This document shows, in pieces, positions 17,168 through 25,496 of a stretch of 64,000 nt of DNA. The notes below the pieces were generated by a model, which was given only the letters and a program-made list of their open reading frames with translations, had not been told where the DNA came from and searched no databases. A program made the translations under genes and the position numbers. Numbering within the stretch: the stretch's first letter is position 1; each line of letters opens with the position of its first letter. Source of the DNA: Alkalihalobacillus sp. LMS6 (GTDB lineage Bacteria; Bacillota; Bacilli; Bacillales; Bacillaceae_D); the NCBI RefSeq assembly GCF_024362765.1, contig NZ_CP093302.1, forward strand, positions 3,471,564-3,535,563, written 5' to 3'.

Positions 17168-17728
17168 ATGAAGAAACACGCGTTACCCGCCCTATTCATG
17201 CCATTATTTTTAATCTTGACCGCGTGTACAGATGTTTCAGAAGAAGAAGACGTGGTACATGTCCCTTATGAAAATGGGACTGAAGCAGTACCCACTCATG
17301 AGATACGCACAGACCAAGGCGTCACGTTTCATTTTGGTGAAAATTATGAGCTGAGCGATGAAGAACTTATTATTTCTGACGCCTCCCTTATTACTCATAC
17401 GGAAAAAGAGATGAATATTATCATAAATAGACACAACGAAGAACATACACTTCTAAATAGGAGGGAACTTGAAAACGGGGATTATTTTGCTGAATATGAT
17501 TTTATTGAGGTAGATGTGGACACAACCCTTTTTCCGAACTTAACGAACCTCGGTGTCTACGAAAGAGATGATAACGTGTTTACAGGATTAATCTTGTATA
17601 AAGGCTTAAATGAAGAAGAGTTTCTTTATGTTGAGACTACGATGGCACCTGATCACTTCACAGACGATTTCAAAACGGAATTACTAGCTTTTTTTAATAC
17701 AATTAAAAGAAATGAAGAAAACGAATAG
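17168..17728 (+). CDS. Lipoprotein, paralogue 1 of a local family
   Basis: 186 residues. The lipobox LTAC lies near residues 17-20. The mature part begins acidic and contains VHVPYENGTE, then PTHEIRTDQGVTFHFG, and ends FKTELLAFFNTIK. It is nearly the same as the product of 20694-21263 and more distantly like that of 18031-18582. No database family was recognised. ATG 17168 lies behind GAGGAG. The role outside the membrane is unknown. Confidence 0.75.
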   Translation: MKKHALPALFMPLFLILTACTDVSEEEDVVHVPYENGTEAVPTHEIRTDQGVTFHFGENYELSDEELIISDASLITHTEKEMNIIINRHNEEHTLLNRRELENGDYFAEYDFIEVDVDTTLFPNLTNLGVYERDDNVFTGLILYKGLNEEEFLYVETTMAPDHFTDDFKTELLAFFNTIKRNEENE

Positions 17729-17746
17729 ATAAGAGGTGTGAAACGA

Positions 17747-17974
17747 ATGGAAGTGTTCATGTTATGGATTGCACTTATTGTAGCAATCGTATTTCTAGCT
17801 GCTATTCTCAAAAAAAATCAACTACGCCGAAAAGAAGATGAGAAAATTTTAGCAGAAGTCAATGCTTACAGGAAAAAAGTTGAACAAAGTCTAGAGGAAA
17901 TCAAAGCAGACCAAAAACGACTACTGGAAGAAATACAAGACTTAAAAGCAAACAAAGATCATTCAAATCGGTGA
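17747..17974 (+). CDS. Single-pass membrane protein with coiled coil
   Basis: 75 residues: one membrane helix (about 2-22, MLWIALIVAIVFLAAIL) and a charged coiled coil (EEIKADQKRLLEEIQDL). ATG 17747 is preferred because AGAGGTG lies 8 bases before it; an in-frame GTG overlaps that ribosome site. It follows lipoprotein 1 by 18 bases, probably in one operon. Proteins of the same plan lie at 48786-49300. Confidence 0.6.
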   Translation: MEVFMLWIALIVAIVFLAAILKKNQLRRKEDEKILAEVNAYRKKVEQSLEEIKADQKRLLEEIQDLKANKDHSNR

Positions 17975-17983
17975 ATGATCTTT
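17954..17983 (+). terminator. Terminator overlapping the end of the coiled-coil gene
   Basis: Perfect 12-base stem AAAGATCATTCA/TGAATGATCTTT with a 6-base loop, followed by TT. The TGA stop codon lies inside the stem. Confidence 0.85.
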
Positions 17984-18030
17984 TTCCATAAGGCTTTCCA
18001 AAGTCAAATACAGATTGGAGGAAGGTTTCT

Positions 18031-18582
18031 ATGAAGAAACAAGCATTAACTATGTTACTCATTCCATTATTTTTAATATTGTCTGCATGTACAGGTGCTT
18101 CGGAAGACACCAGTAGTGATGTTGTGCTCGTCCCCTACGAAGACGGAGCTGAAGAAGTACCCACTCATGAGATTCGCACAGACGAAGGAGTCACGTTTCA
18201 ATTTGGCAAAGAGTATGATCCTGAAGTAGAAGGTCTCCGAGAAGACGCCTCGATCTTTTATCATAAAGAAGAAGACATTAGTGTGCTTGTTCAAAGAGGA
18301 GAACATAGCCAAAACCAAAATCGATTTAAAAACATTGATCACCATGAGTACTTTACTACCTCTTATGATTATGTAGAAATGGACACGCAGCCTTTTGAAC
18401 ATTTAAGTCAGTTTGGATTTTACAAGATGCCTACGACGGGACATACATTAATTGTGATGTTTAAGGACTTAAATGAGCAAGAATTCCTTATTGTTTCAAT
18501 TGATGTGTATATGGAAAGTCTGCCCGATGATTTAAGAACCGAACTATTAGCTTATTTGAATACGATTGAGATTGAAGAATAA
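18031..18582 (+). CDS. Lipoprotein, paralogue 2
   Basis: 183 residues with lipobox LSAC near residues 17-20. It shares VLVPYEDGAEEVPTHEIRTD and the ending LRTELLAYLNTIE with paralogues 1 and 3, but the middle has diverged strongly. The start follows GGAGG. Divergence in the middle with conserved ends suggests a shared anchor and a variable binding face. Confidence 0.72.
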   Translation: MKKQALTMLLIPLFLILSACTGASEDTSSDVVLVPYEDGAEEVPTHEIRTDEGVTFQFGKEYDPEVEGLREDASIFYHKEEDISVLVQRGEHSQNQNRFKNIDHHEYFTTSYDYVEMDTQPFEHLSQFGFYKMPTTGHTLIVMFKDLNEQEFLIVSIDVYMESLPDDLRTELLAYLNTIEIEE

Positions 18583-18755
18583 TTGGGAAAGGCACGTGAT
18601 TTTCCGTTTTCAGAATTTCTATAAAGGGAGGTGCATGCACAAAGGAGTCTAAAGAAGTTTATTTAATCAGGATAAAGATCCTTACATATGCTTCCCTTGT
18701 GAATGGAATCATTTGTTTATTACTGACATCCTTAAAAAACTCTTATCATTTTCCC

Positions 18756-19022
18756 CTAGAGAACATACACAATTAAAATTAAAAATGTCATCAATAGTAC
18801 GTAACAAATAGAGGGTAGCGCAAATAAAATATAAATAACCAATAACCAGGAACGTTCAATAAAAATCATTCCAGCAATTGTAATAAAACAGAATAAAAAC
18901 ATTAAAGCAACAGAAGGAACAGGAAAATTTATAACGAGTAAAACGTTGACTACTGTAGCTAAAGCACCTACACCAAAAGCGATATACGATTTTAACTTTA
19001 ACTTCTTAAAGATACTAACCAC
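18756..19022 (-). CDS. Small membrane protein, paralogue A
   Basis: 88 residues with three hydrophobic helices. It shares SYIAF, then TIAGMIFIERSWLLVIYILFALP, with paralogue B at 19112-19432. The GTG start at 19022 is near an AAGG, but the spacing is short, so the exact start is uncertain. Function unknown. Confidence 0.55.
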   Translation of the reverse strand: MVSIFKKLKLKSYIAFGVGALATVVNVLLVINFPVPSVALMFLFCFITIAGMIFIERSWLLVIYILFALPSICYVLLMTFLILIVYVL

Positions 19023-19111
19023 GACCTTAATAGGGTTTTAATTTTCAATTTCTAAATCCTTCTTTTCATCCAAAAATAGCGCATTCTAGAGGTTTCACGC
19101 CCGTAGAACCA

Positions 19112-19432
19112 TTAAAACAGTGACCTTATTAAACCAACCAAGTACACGTTTACAGAAACATGTAGTGGTCCGTGCCTAAAAATGATGAAGATCATTCCGA
19201 TGTAAAGTAAAAACAGAACAGTAGGAATCGTAAGGAGGATACCAATAATTAGTAAGTTGGACCACTCAATAAAGAAGATACAGGCAATTGTAACAAGACC
19301 AAGTAGCAAGTTAATAAAAATTGATTCAACAGTGCCAACTGTTGTGAATACGAAATAGTTTAATAATGTAGACAAGATTAATGTAGCGAATGCAATATAG
19401 GATCTACTACTTAAATTTAATATCTTTATCAC
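19112..19432 (-). CDS. Small membrane protein, paralogue B
   Basis: 106 residues, three hydrophobic helices, with SYIAFATLILSTLLN and TIACIFFIEWSNLLIIGILL matching paralogue A. Same strand, same topology; a local duplication. The start codon (GTG) is again very close to its AAGG. Confidence 0.55.
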   Translation of the reverse strand: MIKILNLSSRSYIAFATLILSTLLNYFVFTTVGTVESIFINLLLGLVTIACIFFIEWSNLLIIGILLTIPTVLFLLYIGMIFIIFRHGPLHVSVNVYLVGLIRSLF

Positions 19433-19542
19433 GCCTTTTATAAGTTTTTAGAATCTGCACGATTCAAAGATCTTATTTACAAAAGCATCTGCAATTTACG
19501 CTTCCTTCCATCATATTCGGATTAACGAGAGTCCCCTAACCG

Positions 19543-20088
19543 TTACTGAAAGACATCTTCAACGATAATTCCGTCATCGACTCGTTCTTCGTTCTCATCA
19601 AGAGGAGCCTCAACGATGAAGTCGACTTGCTCAATTTCATTAGAAGGAATCGTTTTTAAAGGGAAATACATTCTTCTGTTAATTAATCTCTCAGTAATCA
19701 AATCCATTCTAACAGTATTGCTAACATGAAGTTCAATCTCTTCTAACGTTTCTTCCCCATTGATCTTCACTTTAAAATGATTTGTATCAAAGGCCAGTTC
19801 TTCATTCGTCGTCTCCGAAGTAAGATCAAAATCGACATAGATGTAAGAATCCTCAGGTGAATCAAGCCCATCAACGATAAACGATACGTGCCATTCAACA
19901 TCTAACACACTCATTTCCTTTATTGAAAGCCATACGGGTCCTGTTTCAAATTCTCCTAAATCAGATGCTTCCTTCCAGACCTGCGTTGTGGCTTGTTCTG
20001 TTTCGTCTATTCGCAACGGTTCTCTCTCCGCTGACTGATTACATGCGGCAAGGAATACTAACGCAACAGGAATTAAATAAAATCTCAT
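19543..20088 (-). CDS. Lipoprotein, unknown
   Basis: 181 residues, lipobox LAAC at about residues 13-16, and a strong AGGAGG with 7-base spacing. The mature part is acidic and beta-rich (VSFIVDGLDSPEDSYIYVDFDLTS cut into alternating segments), like the immunoglobulin-type DUF4352 lipoproteins, but this match is weak. It is not related to the plus-strand lipoprotein family around it. Confidence 0.65.
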   Translation of the reverse strand: MRFYLIPVALVFLAACNQSAEREPLRIDETEQATTQVWKEASDLGEFETGPVWLSIKEMSVLDVEWHVSFIVDGLDSPEDSYIYVDFDLTSETTNEELAFDTNHFKVKINGEETLEEIELHVSNTVRMDLITERLINRRMYFPLKTIPSNEIEQVDFIVEAPLDENEERVDDGIIVEDVFQ

Positions 20089-20122
20089 TTCTGCACCTCC
20101 TCAGAAGCTCTCTTGACAGCAC

Positions 20123-20142
20123 GTTTCTTTAACATAAGAAAC
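20123..20142. repeat. Inverted repeat upstream of the lipoprotein gene
   Basis: GTTTCTT and AAGAAAC with a 6-base spacer, about 35 bases before the start at 20088. It could be an operator or a 5' leader hairpin. Confidence 0.35.
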
Positions 20143-20316
20143 GAACTATGATAATGTATCCACATAGATGAAAATAATTGCCAGAACGGGTTACTGACGT
20201 TTTCAAATCTACGACTCTATCTACTATACCGTTAATCCTTCATCTAGACCATTATGAGGATCTATAATAAGACTGACCATCCCTTCAACTTTCTCTCGTC
20301 GATTGAAGAATTTGCA

Positions 20317-20409
20317 TGGATAAAACACGCTTTACCCGTCTTACTCATGCCACTATTTTTACTCTTGTCTGCATGTACAGATGCTTCAGAAGAAGATGTG
20401 GTACACTGA
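20317..20409 (+). pseudogene. Fragment of a fourth lipoprotein paralogue
   Basis: The frame reads KHALPVLLMPLFLLLSAC then TDASEEDVVH and stops. This is the signal peptide, lipobox and first mature residues of the 17168 family. The start codon is gone (TGG where ATG is expected), and the rest of the gene is deleted at a TGA. Confidence 0.75.
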
Positions 20410-20693
20410 AGCTTTGCAGTATCAATATTAAAATCAGTCTTCGAAAGCCCACTCTTCCATAAATAGTTGTGGTGTCTCAATTCTCCTAAAAAGGGCTACC
20501 TTTATTCAAGCTTTTATTTATTTACACAAACCATTTTAACTCTCGAATGGCCCTCTTTTTTCAATTTTTCTAGAAGTATAGTTAGAATTTAAATTAGCAT
20601 TCTGTTAAAATAGAGAATTATCGTAACGATAAAAGTTGGGCAATTAACAAGTAGCGAATCAATTTATCTAAATTCGTATCGGAGGTTTTCTTT

Positions 20694-21263
20694 ATGAAGA
20701 AACAAATGATTGTCATACTCATACCATTATTTTTAATATTGTCTGCATGTACCGACCCTTCAAATGAAACCGGTAATGATGAATCAGAAAAAGATGTTGT
20801 ACACGTACCATACGAAAACGGGACTGAAGAAGTAGCCACTCATGAGATTCGTACAGACCAAGGCGTCAGCTTTCATTTTGGAAAAAATTATGAGCTGAGC
20901 GATGAAGAACTTATAATTCCTGATGCCTCCCTTATTACTCATATGGAAAAAGAGGTGAATATTGTCGTAAATAGATACAACGAAGAAAATACGACTCTAG
21001 GTAAGAGAGAACTTGAAACCGGTGATTATTTTGCTGAATATGATTATATTGAAGTAGATGTGGACACAAACCTCTTTCCGAACTTAACGAACCTCGGTGT
21101 CTATGAAAGAGATGATAACCTGTTTACAGGTTTGGTTCTGTATAAAGACTTAAATGACGAAGAGTTTCTTTATATTGAGGCTACGATGGCACCTAATCAC
21201 TTCACAGATGATTTCAAAACAGAATTACTAGCTTTTTTTAATACGATTGAAACAAAGGCCTAA
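20694..21263 (+). CDS. Lipoprotein, paralogue 3
   Basis: 189 residues with lipobox LSAC at 16-19. It is almost the same as paralogue 1 through the whole mature domain (THEIRTDQGVSFHFGKNYEL, DDFKTELLAFFNTIE). ATG 20694 follows GGAGG. It is convergent with the endolysin gene across a 14-base stem terminator. Confidence 0.75.
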   Translation: MKKQMIVILIPLFLILSACTDPSNETGNDESEKDVVHVPYENGTEEVATHEIRTDQGVSFHFGKNYELSDEELIIPDASLITHMEKEVNIVVNRYNEENTTLGKRELETGDYFAEYDYIEVDVDTNLFPNLTNLGVYERDDNLFTGLVLYKDLNDEEFLYIEATMAPNHFTDDFKTELLAFFNTIETKA

Positions 21264-21293
21264 CAATATTGGATACATTAAAAGCTACAAAAT

Positions 21294-21327
21294 AAGGTAA
21301 GGTAATGTTAAAACATTACCTTACCTT
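21294..21327. terminator. Bidirectional terminator
   Basis: Perfect 14-base stem AAGGTAAGGTAATG/CATTACCTTACCTT around TTAAAA. It separates the convergent lipoprotein and endolysin genes. Confidence 0.85.
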
Positions 21328-21347
21328 TTAACAAATCTCAATACAGA

Positions 21348-23666
21348 TTAAATCGGCAATGGAATTGGGTCTAATCCACGAACAGTTCGTAATGCCCGAG
21401 CCAAAATTGAAAGAATCGTTGCGATTATAGTCGCGCCAATACCTAACTTTGCAAGTAATACTATCCCAGCAATAGCCAATACTGTTACTAAACCTGCTTG
21501 AACGAATTTTTGCCAATCTAAGTCTATTTCATCAATCTTTACACTTTCAAAAGCTTTTGCGCCGTAAGATTCAAAATCCCTTGTAGCTTCTAATTCTAGT
21601 AAAGTAAATTCAATAAGAGGCCAGCCCCAATTAAAATGTGGGCCAGGTCTTTTAACTCGAATCTCATCTACATTATTAGTTGCTTCATTTAAATCAATTG
21701 TTACACCGTCCACACCAATAGTTAATTCCCCTCTAGGTAAGTCAGCAGTGATTGCAAGTTCATTTAAGAATCGGTCAGTAGCTTCTTGAACAACATTTTT
21801 CCCTTTTATACCATCATCAGCTGAAATTGTGAAGAATGATTCTTCTCCAACATACCCTCGACCTTCTAATTCCCCTTCAAAACTAACAGTACCTGCATCT
21901 ATTACAATTGGGAGTGTTACACTGAAATTAGGAATACTATTACTTAATTCTTTTTCAAATGCTCCTGGCAAAAATAATGAACCTACATCTATCGACCAAG
22001 AGGAATCTTCTGGTTCTTCTGCTCCTGAATTCCTAACTTGCTCAATAAAGTCATCAAAATAACCCCCAGTAATAAGGTTTGCTGGGCAAACTTTTCCGCT
22101 CCAGTGCTGGTGTGGCACTACGTTATCAATTGAAATGTTGTGGTCACTCATCAATTGAGCAACTAAAGCAGCTGTGTTGCGTCTTGTTTGCGAGAAGTCA
22201 CCATCTTGATTAACACACATTTCAATTCCAATACTATTGGTATTGCCATCTCCACCGCCGTCACCAGCGTGGTATGCTGTTTCATTAGTCGGTAAATGTT
22301 GATAAATAGTATTACCACTGTCTACCGTATAATGCCAAGACACCATTATTTCGGGGTCTTTAACAAAATTGGCATGCATTGCCGCATTAGCGCCGGGACT
22401 AGTGTTAGCTGTTTCATGAATTGTGATATAATCTGGGTTCATCGGAAAAGCAGGTCGACTCGGGTTTGAAACTAAGAGATAGTCCCGTATAATTCTCAAA
22501 TCCCCTATATTTCCCCCTTCAATTTCACTTGGTCCAGAACCACCCGATCCTCCTGAACCACCCGATCCTCCTGAGCCTCCGTCAGAACCACCAGTATCTC
22601 CTGGATCACCACTCGCAATGGCTTGCATCAGTTCTTCGTTTTGTTCAGCCGTTCCCGTATAATTCGAAATGCCATATTGTTCGGCTAAACGTTCTCGGTT
22701 TGGAAATGAGGAATCCATTCCAATTCGGTCCATGTATGCAACAAGTCCTTCTCCAGGCTGAGGCGCTGAGGTACCGCCTCCTCCGCCTGAGCCACCTGAA
22801 CCACCCGATCCTCCTGATAGACCTAGATGAGCTTGTGTCTCGGGACCTGCGATTCCATCAACTTGTAAACCGTTGTTCTGTTGATAGCGGCGAACGGCAT
22901 CTTCTGTTGAAGGGCCATAAATACCATCGACTCCAGACAGAACATAATTTGCATTCACCAATGCTTGTTGCAGTGCACGTACATCCGATCCTTCCATATA
23001 AGGGTCTGTTAATCGAAGGACACGCCCTCCGCCTGAGCCACCAGATCCGCCTGAGCTTCCACTCGCAATGGCTTGCATCAGTTCTTCATTTTGCGCAGCC
23101 GTTCCCGTATAATTTGAGATGCCGTATTGCTCCGCTAAACGTTCTCGGTTTGGAAATGAAGAATCCATTCCAATTCGGTCCATGTATGCAACAAGTCCTT
23201 CTCCAGGCTGAGGCGCTGGGTTGCTTCCTCCTCCGCCGGAACCGCCTGAACTTCCACTCGCAATGGCTTGCATCAGTTCTTCATTTTGCGCAGCCGTTCC
23301 CGTATAATTCGAGATGCCATATTGCTCGGCTAAACGTTCTCGGTTTGGAAATGAGGAATCCATTCCAATTCGTTCCATGTATGCAACAAGCCCTTCTCCA
23401 GGCTGAGGTGCTGGATTGCTTCCTCCTCCGCCGGAACCGCCTGAGCCACCAGATAAACCTAGGTGAGCTTGTGTTTCAGGTCCTGCGATCCCATCAACTT
23501 GTAATCCATTGTTTTGTTGATAGCGACGAACGGCATCTTCAGTAGACGGGCCATACACACCGTCAACACCTGATAGTACATAATTAGCATTGACCAATGC
23601 TTGTTGTAATGCGCGAACATCCGATCCTTCCATATAAGGATCTGTTAGTCGAAGAACACGACTCAT
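21348..23666 (-). CDS. Modular endolysin: peptidoglycan-binding and cell-wall repeats, Amidase_2, long C-terminal extension
   Basis: A 772-residue N-acetylmuramoyl-L-alanine amidase without a signal peptide, next to a holin gene. Peptidoglycan-binding_1 domains lie at about 5-72 and 215-283. A 47-residue wall-binding module (GEGLVAYMERIGMDSS to ELMQAI) occurs at about 90-136, 155-201 and 305-351, joined by Gly/Ser linkers. Amidase_2 covers about 395-545 with zinc ligands in ITIHETANT, HQHW and KVCP. The last 220 residues (553-772) are not explained by any endolysin family I know; they end with a hydrophobic helix (LVTVLAIAGIVLLAKLGIG). Confidence 0.88.
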   Translation of the reverse strand: MSRVLRLTDPYMEGSDVRALQQALVNANYVLSGVDGVYGPSTEDAVRRYQQNNGLQVDGIAGPETQAHLGLSGGSGGSGGGGSNPAPQPGEGLVAYMERIGMDSSFPNRERLAEQYGISNYTGTAAQNEELMQAIASGSSGGSGGGGSNPAPQPGEGLVAYMDRIGMDSSFPNRERLAEQYGISNYTGTAAQNEELMQAIASGSSGGSGGSGGGRVLRLTDPYMEGSDVRALQQALVNANYVLSGVDGIYGPSTEDAVRRYQQNNGLQVDGIAGPETQAHLGLSGGSGGSGGSGGGGGTSAPQPGEGLVAYMDRIGMDSSFPNRERLAEQYGISNYTGTAEQNEELMQAIASGDPGDTGGSDGGSGGSGGSGGSGGSGPSEIEGGNIGDLRIIRDYLLVSNPSRPAFPMNPDYITIHETANTSPGANAAMHANFVKDPEIMVSWHYTVDSGNTIYQHLPTNETAYHAGDGGGDGNTNSIGIEMCVNQDGDFSQTRRNTAALVAQLMSDHNISIDNVVPHQHWSGKVCPANLITGGYFDDFIEQVRNSGAEEPEDSSWSIDVGSLFLPGAFEKELSNSIPNFSVTLPIVIDAGTVSFEGELEGRGYVGEESFFTISADDGIKGKNVVQEATDRFLNELAITADLPRGELTIGVDGVTIDLNEATNNVDEIRVKRPGPHFNWGWPLIEFTLLELEATRDFESYGAKAFESVKIDEIDLDWQKFVQAGLVTVLAIAGIVLLAKLGIGATIIATILSILARALRTVRGLDPIPLPI
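22614..23399 (-). repeat. Three copies of a 141-bp wall-binding module
   Basis: Copies at 23259-23399, 23064-23204 and 22614-22754 encode nearly the same 47 residues. Nearly identical peptidoglycan-binding domains and Gly/Ser linkers lie between them, so the region could recombine. Confidence 0.8.
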
Positions 23667-23767
23667 AAAATCACTCCTAAAAAATAGTTATTGTCTTACA
23701 ACCCTTACTATAAAGAGATTTGAGAAGGAATATCTCCCATAGATGGTTTGATGAAACTGTACAAAAA

Positions 23768-24259
23768 CTACCTGGAATCTTCTTTGTCTTTATCATCTTG
23801 CTTTGCGTGAACATTAATATGAACAAGGGCATGATTCTGATCATCTTGGCTTTTTTTAAGTTTGTCCAAGACATGATGCAAGGCCTTTGGTATATAAATA
23901 TTTAAGTCTCGCATATTCTCTAGAATGGATACAAGCTCATTAATGATATACGCCCATATAATGATTGTACGTAGTACTGGTAAATCAAAACCGAAGAGCG
24001 GAAGCCCTTCTTCGGTAAAAACAATGTCCAAGCCGTGTGCGATCGCAACTACTACTAAGATCAGTACTTTTTTCATAACACCAGTAAAACCGACTTTACT
24101 AGATAGCTCTTTTAAGCTATAGGCTTTATAGAGTCCTGTGAAATAATCGATCATCATAATTAAAATTAAAAACTGTAGCAAAATATCCCACCCTCCGAAC
24201 AAATAGGTGATGGCTGCACCAATTGCCATCGCAATGCCTTTCACAATAAATTCAAACAT
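23768..24259 (-). CDS. Phage holin family protein
   Basis: 163 residues of the Phage_holin_4/TcdE type. Membrane helices lie at about 5-25, 27-45 (LLQFLILIMMIDYFTGLY), 60-78 and 88-108. The tail is charged and coiled (KLKKSQDDQ, KQDDKDKEDS). The MIDYFTGL motif is typical. Holins open the membrane for the endolysin, whose gene follows after about 100 bases. Confidence 0.9.
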   Translation of the reverse strand: MFEFIVKGIAMAIGAAITYLFGGWDILLQFLILIMMIDYFTGLYKAYSLKELSSKVGFTGVMKKVLILVVVAIAHGLDIVFTEEGLPLFGFDLPVLRTIIIWAYIINELVSILENMRDLNIYIPKALHHVLDKLKKSQDDQNHALVHINVHAKQDDKDKEDSR

Positions 24260-24291
24260 GCATACACTCCTTAAATTTGCTTATAAAAAAA

Positions 24292-24311
24292 CCAACTGCA
24301 ACAGCAATTGG
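24292..24311 (-). terminator. Terminator after the ArpU-like gene
   Basis: Minus strand stem CCAA(T)TGC/GCA(G)TTGG with loop TGTT and seven T residues after it. It would separate the regulator from the holin-endolysin pair. Confidence 0.65.
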
Positions 24312-24347
24312 CTTGTCAGTTATATGAAAGTAATCATACGAGAAATG

Positions 24348-24773
24348 TTAGCTAATTAAACCGCGCAAACTAATGGATAGCTTTTCTAACAAACGTTTGC
24401 GGAGATTAAAAAGATGCTTTTCTCCATACCCCATTTCAATTGAAATTTCTTTCATTGCTTTATCCTCAAAATATCGATAGTGCACAAACTCGTTTTCAAT
24501 CACATCTAGTTGTTCGATGGCTACATCTACGGCATAGGTGATCAAGCGATATCTTTGTAATTCTTTCTTAATCTCTTTTGCAAAGCGGTATTCCGTTTCA
24601 TTGTCAAAGTCTCTTTTCATTAACATAACATCATTCATTTCCATACTACTTGGGAGAACAGATTGTAGCTGTTCCTGTAAAATGACTTTTCCCGCATGAT
24701 AGGTTTTGTATTTTCTTAGAATTTCCTCAATTTCTTTCATATCTTCTTTTTTCATGAGTGCTTGTACAGTCAA
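24348..24773 (-). CDS. ArpU family phage late-gene regulator
   Basis: About 141 residues of the ArpU/sigma-like kind found before phage packaging or lysis genes. The C-terminal helix-turn-helix is around FEDKAMKEISIEMGYGEKHL, and YRFAKEIKKELQRYRLITYA is a helical middle. TTG 24773 is chosen because AAAGGGG lies 8 bases upstream; the ATG at 24791 has no site. It probably activates the lysis genes downstream. Confidence 0.75.
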   Translation of the reverse strand: MTVQALMKKEDMKEIEEILRKYKTYHAGKVILQEQLQSVLPSSMEMNDVMLMKRDFDNETEYRFAKEIKKELQRYRLITYAVDVAIEQLDVIENEFVHYRYFEDKAMKEISIEMGYGEKHLFNLRKRLLEKLSISLRGLIS

Positions 24774-24794
24774 ACTAAATGCCCCTTTCATTAT

Positions 24795-24971
24795 TTAAGA
24801 TAGCTCACTTTTTAACGTTTCAATTGCAGTCTGCTTGTTACTAACAAAATAATCTCGGCCATTCGTTAATTTCAGCGCCACTCCACCATAAATAGGGATA
24901 ATTTGACCACAGTAAGCTCCCTCCTTGTAAATATTTGCCCCACCATCTTTTCTTTCTTCATATTCAAACAA
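24795..24971 (-). CDS. Small protein, 58 aa, TTG start
   Basis: A 58-residue reading frame between two others on the same strand. AAGGGAG lies 7 to 8 bases before TTG 24971. The product contains GGANIYKEGAYCGQIIPIYGG, then KLTNGRDYFVSNKQTA, a beta-type small protein without membrane segment. It starts 16 bases after the preceding stop codon and ends 22 bases before the next start, so the three form an operon. No family was recognised. Confidence 0.65.
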   Translation of the reverse strand: MFEYEERKDGGANIYKEGAYCGQIIPIYGGVALKLTNGRDYFVSNKQTAIETLKSELS

Positions 24972-24987
24972 CGAACCAACTCCCTTG

Positions 24988-25179
24988 TTATCTCTTTTTC
25001 AAGCCCGGAACGACTTCACCTTCAGAATCAACTAGGTATCCGTTCTTTATTTGACCAGGAATGAACACGTTGCTCCAGTCAATTTTTTGCGGATCGTTCG
25101 GCTGAACAAATCCCTTTTGTTTCGCATAAGCAAGAAAATCCACTTCACTTTCTAAAAAATCATGAACAGATCTACACAC
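24988..25179 (-). CDS. Small protein of the lysis cassette, 63 aa, GTG start
   Basis: GTG 25179 lies 6 bases behind AGAGGTG. The product (DFLAYAKQKGFVQPNDPQK, then FIPGQIKNGYLVDSEGEV) resembles small phage proteins with a short helical start, but no family was recognised. It is the first gene of the minus-strand cassette and is divergent from the XRE repressor. Confidence 0.6.
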   Translation of the reverse strand: MCRSVHDFLESEVDFLAYAKQKGFVQPNDPQKIDWSNVFIPGQIKNGYLVDSEGEVVPGLKKR

Positions 25180-25496
25180 TTTTCTCACCTCTTTTATCTC
25201 TATAAGTAACTTTAATAAATATATTATTACTATAGGTAACATAATAATGAATACGTTTCCTTTTTGTCAATACTTCTAGTAACATTTCTTCTTAGACATC
25301 TAGTTCTAAAACACATATAATTGGTAAAAAATTATATCGATAAACCTGAAAAAACCACCTACGGTCCGTATAAATTGTTACAAAAAATAGATATAATGAC
25401 GATAACGAGTCCTTTCTTATCAATAAAGAGAAAGAACATTAAAAGAATCAAAATGTTACTCAAGGAAACAATAAAATTTTTAAAAGAAGGTGACGT
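25180..25496. promoter_or_regulatory. Divergent promoter region between repressor and lysis cassette
   Basis: Strongly AT-rich spacer of 317 bases. Two related blocks, ATAAGTAAC and ATAGGTAAC (about 25202 and 25232), lie just upstream of the small gene and could be repressor half-sites. This is inference from position and repetition. Confidence 0.4.

Noticed and set aside
18640-18784. Possible 46-residue membrane peptide (around ILTYASLVNGIICLLLTSL)
   Set aside because: The frame lacks a start codon unless one base near 18650 is treated as an insertion, and the ribosome site would be too close. Too weak to list.
22529-23545. A 338-codon open frame on the plus strand opposite the endolysin gene
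   Set aside because: It mirrors the repeated modules of the endolysin, has no ribosome site and no sensible protein composition; it is a shadow of the real gene.
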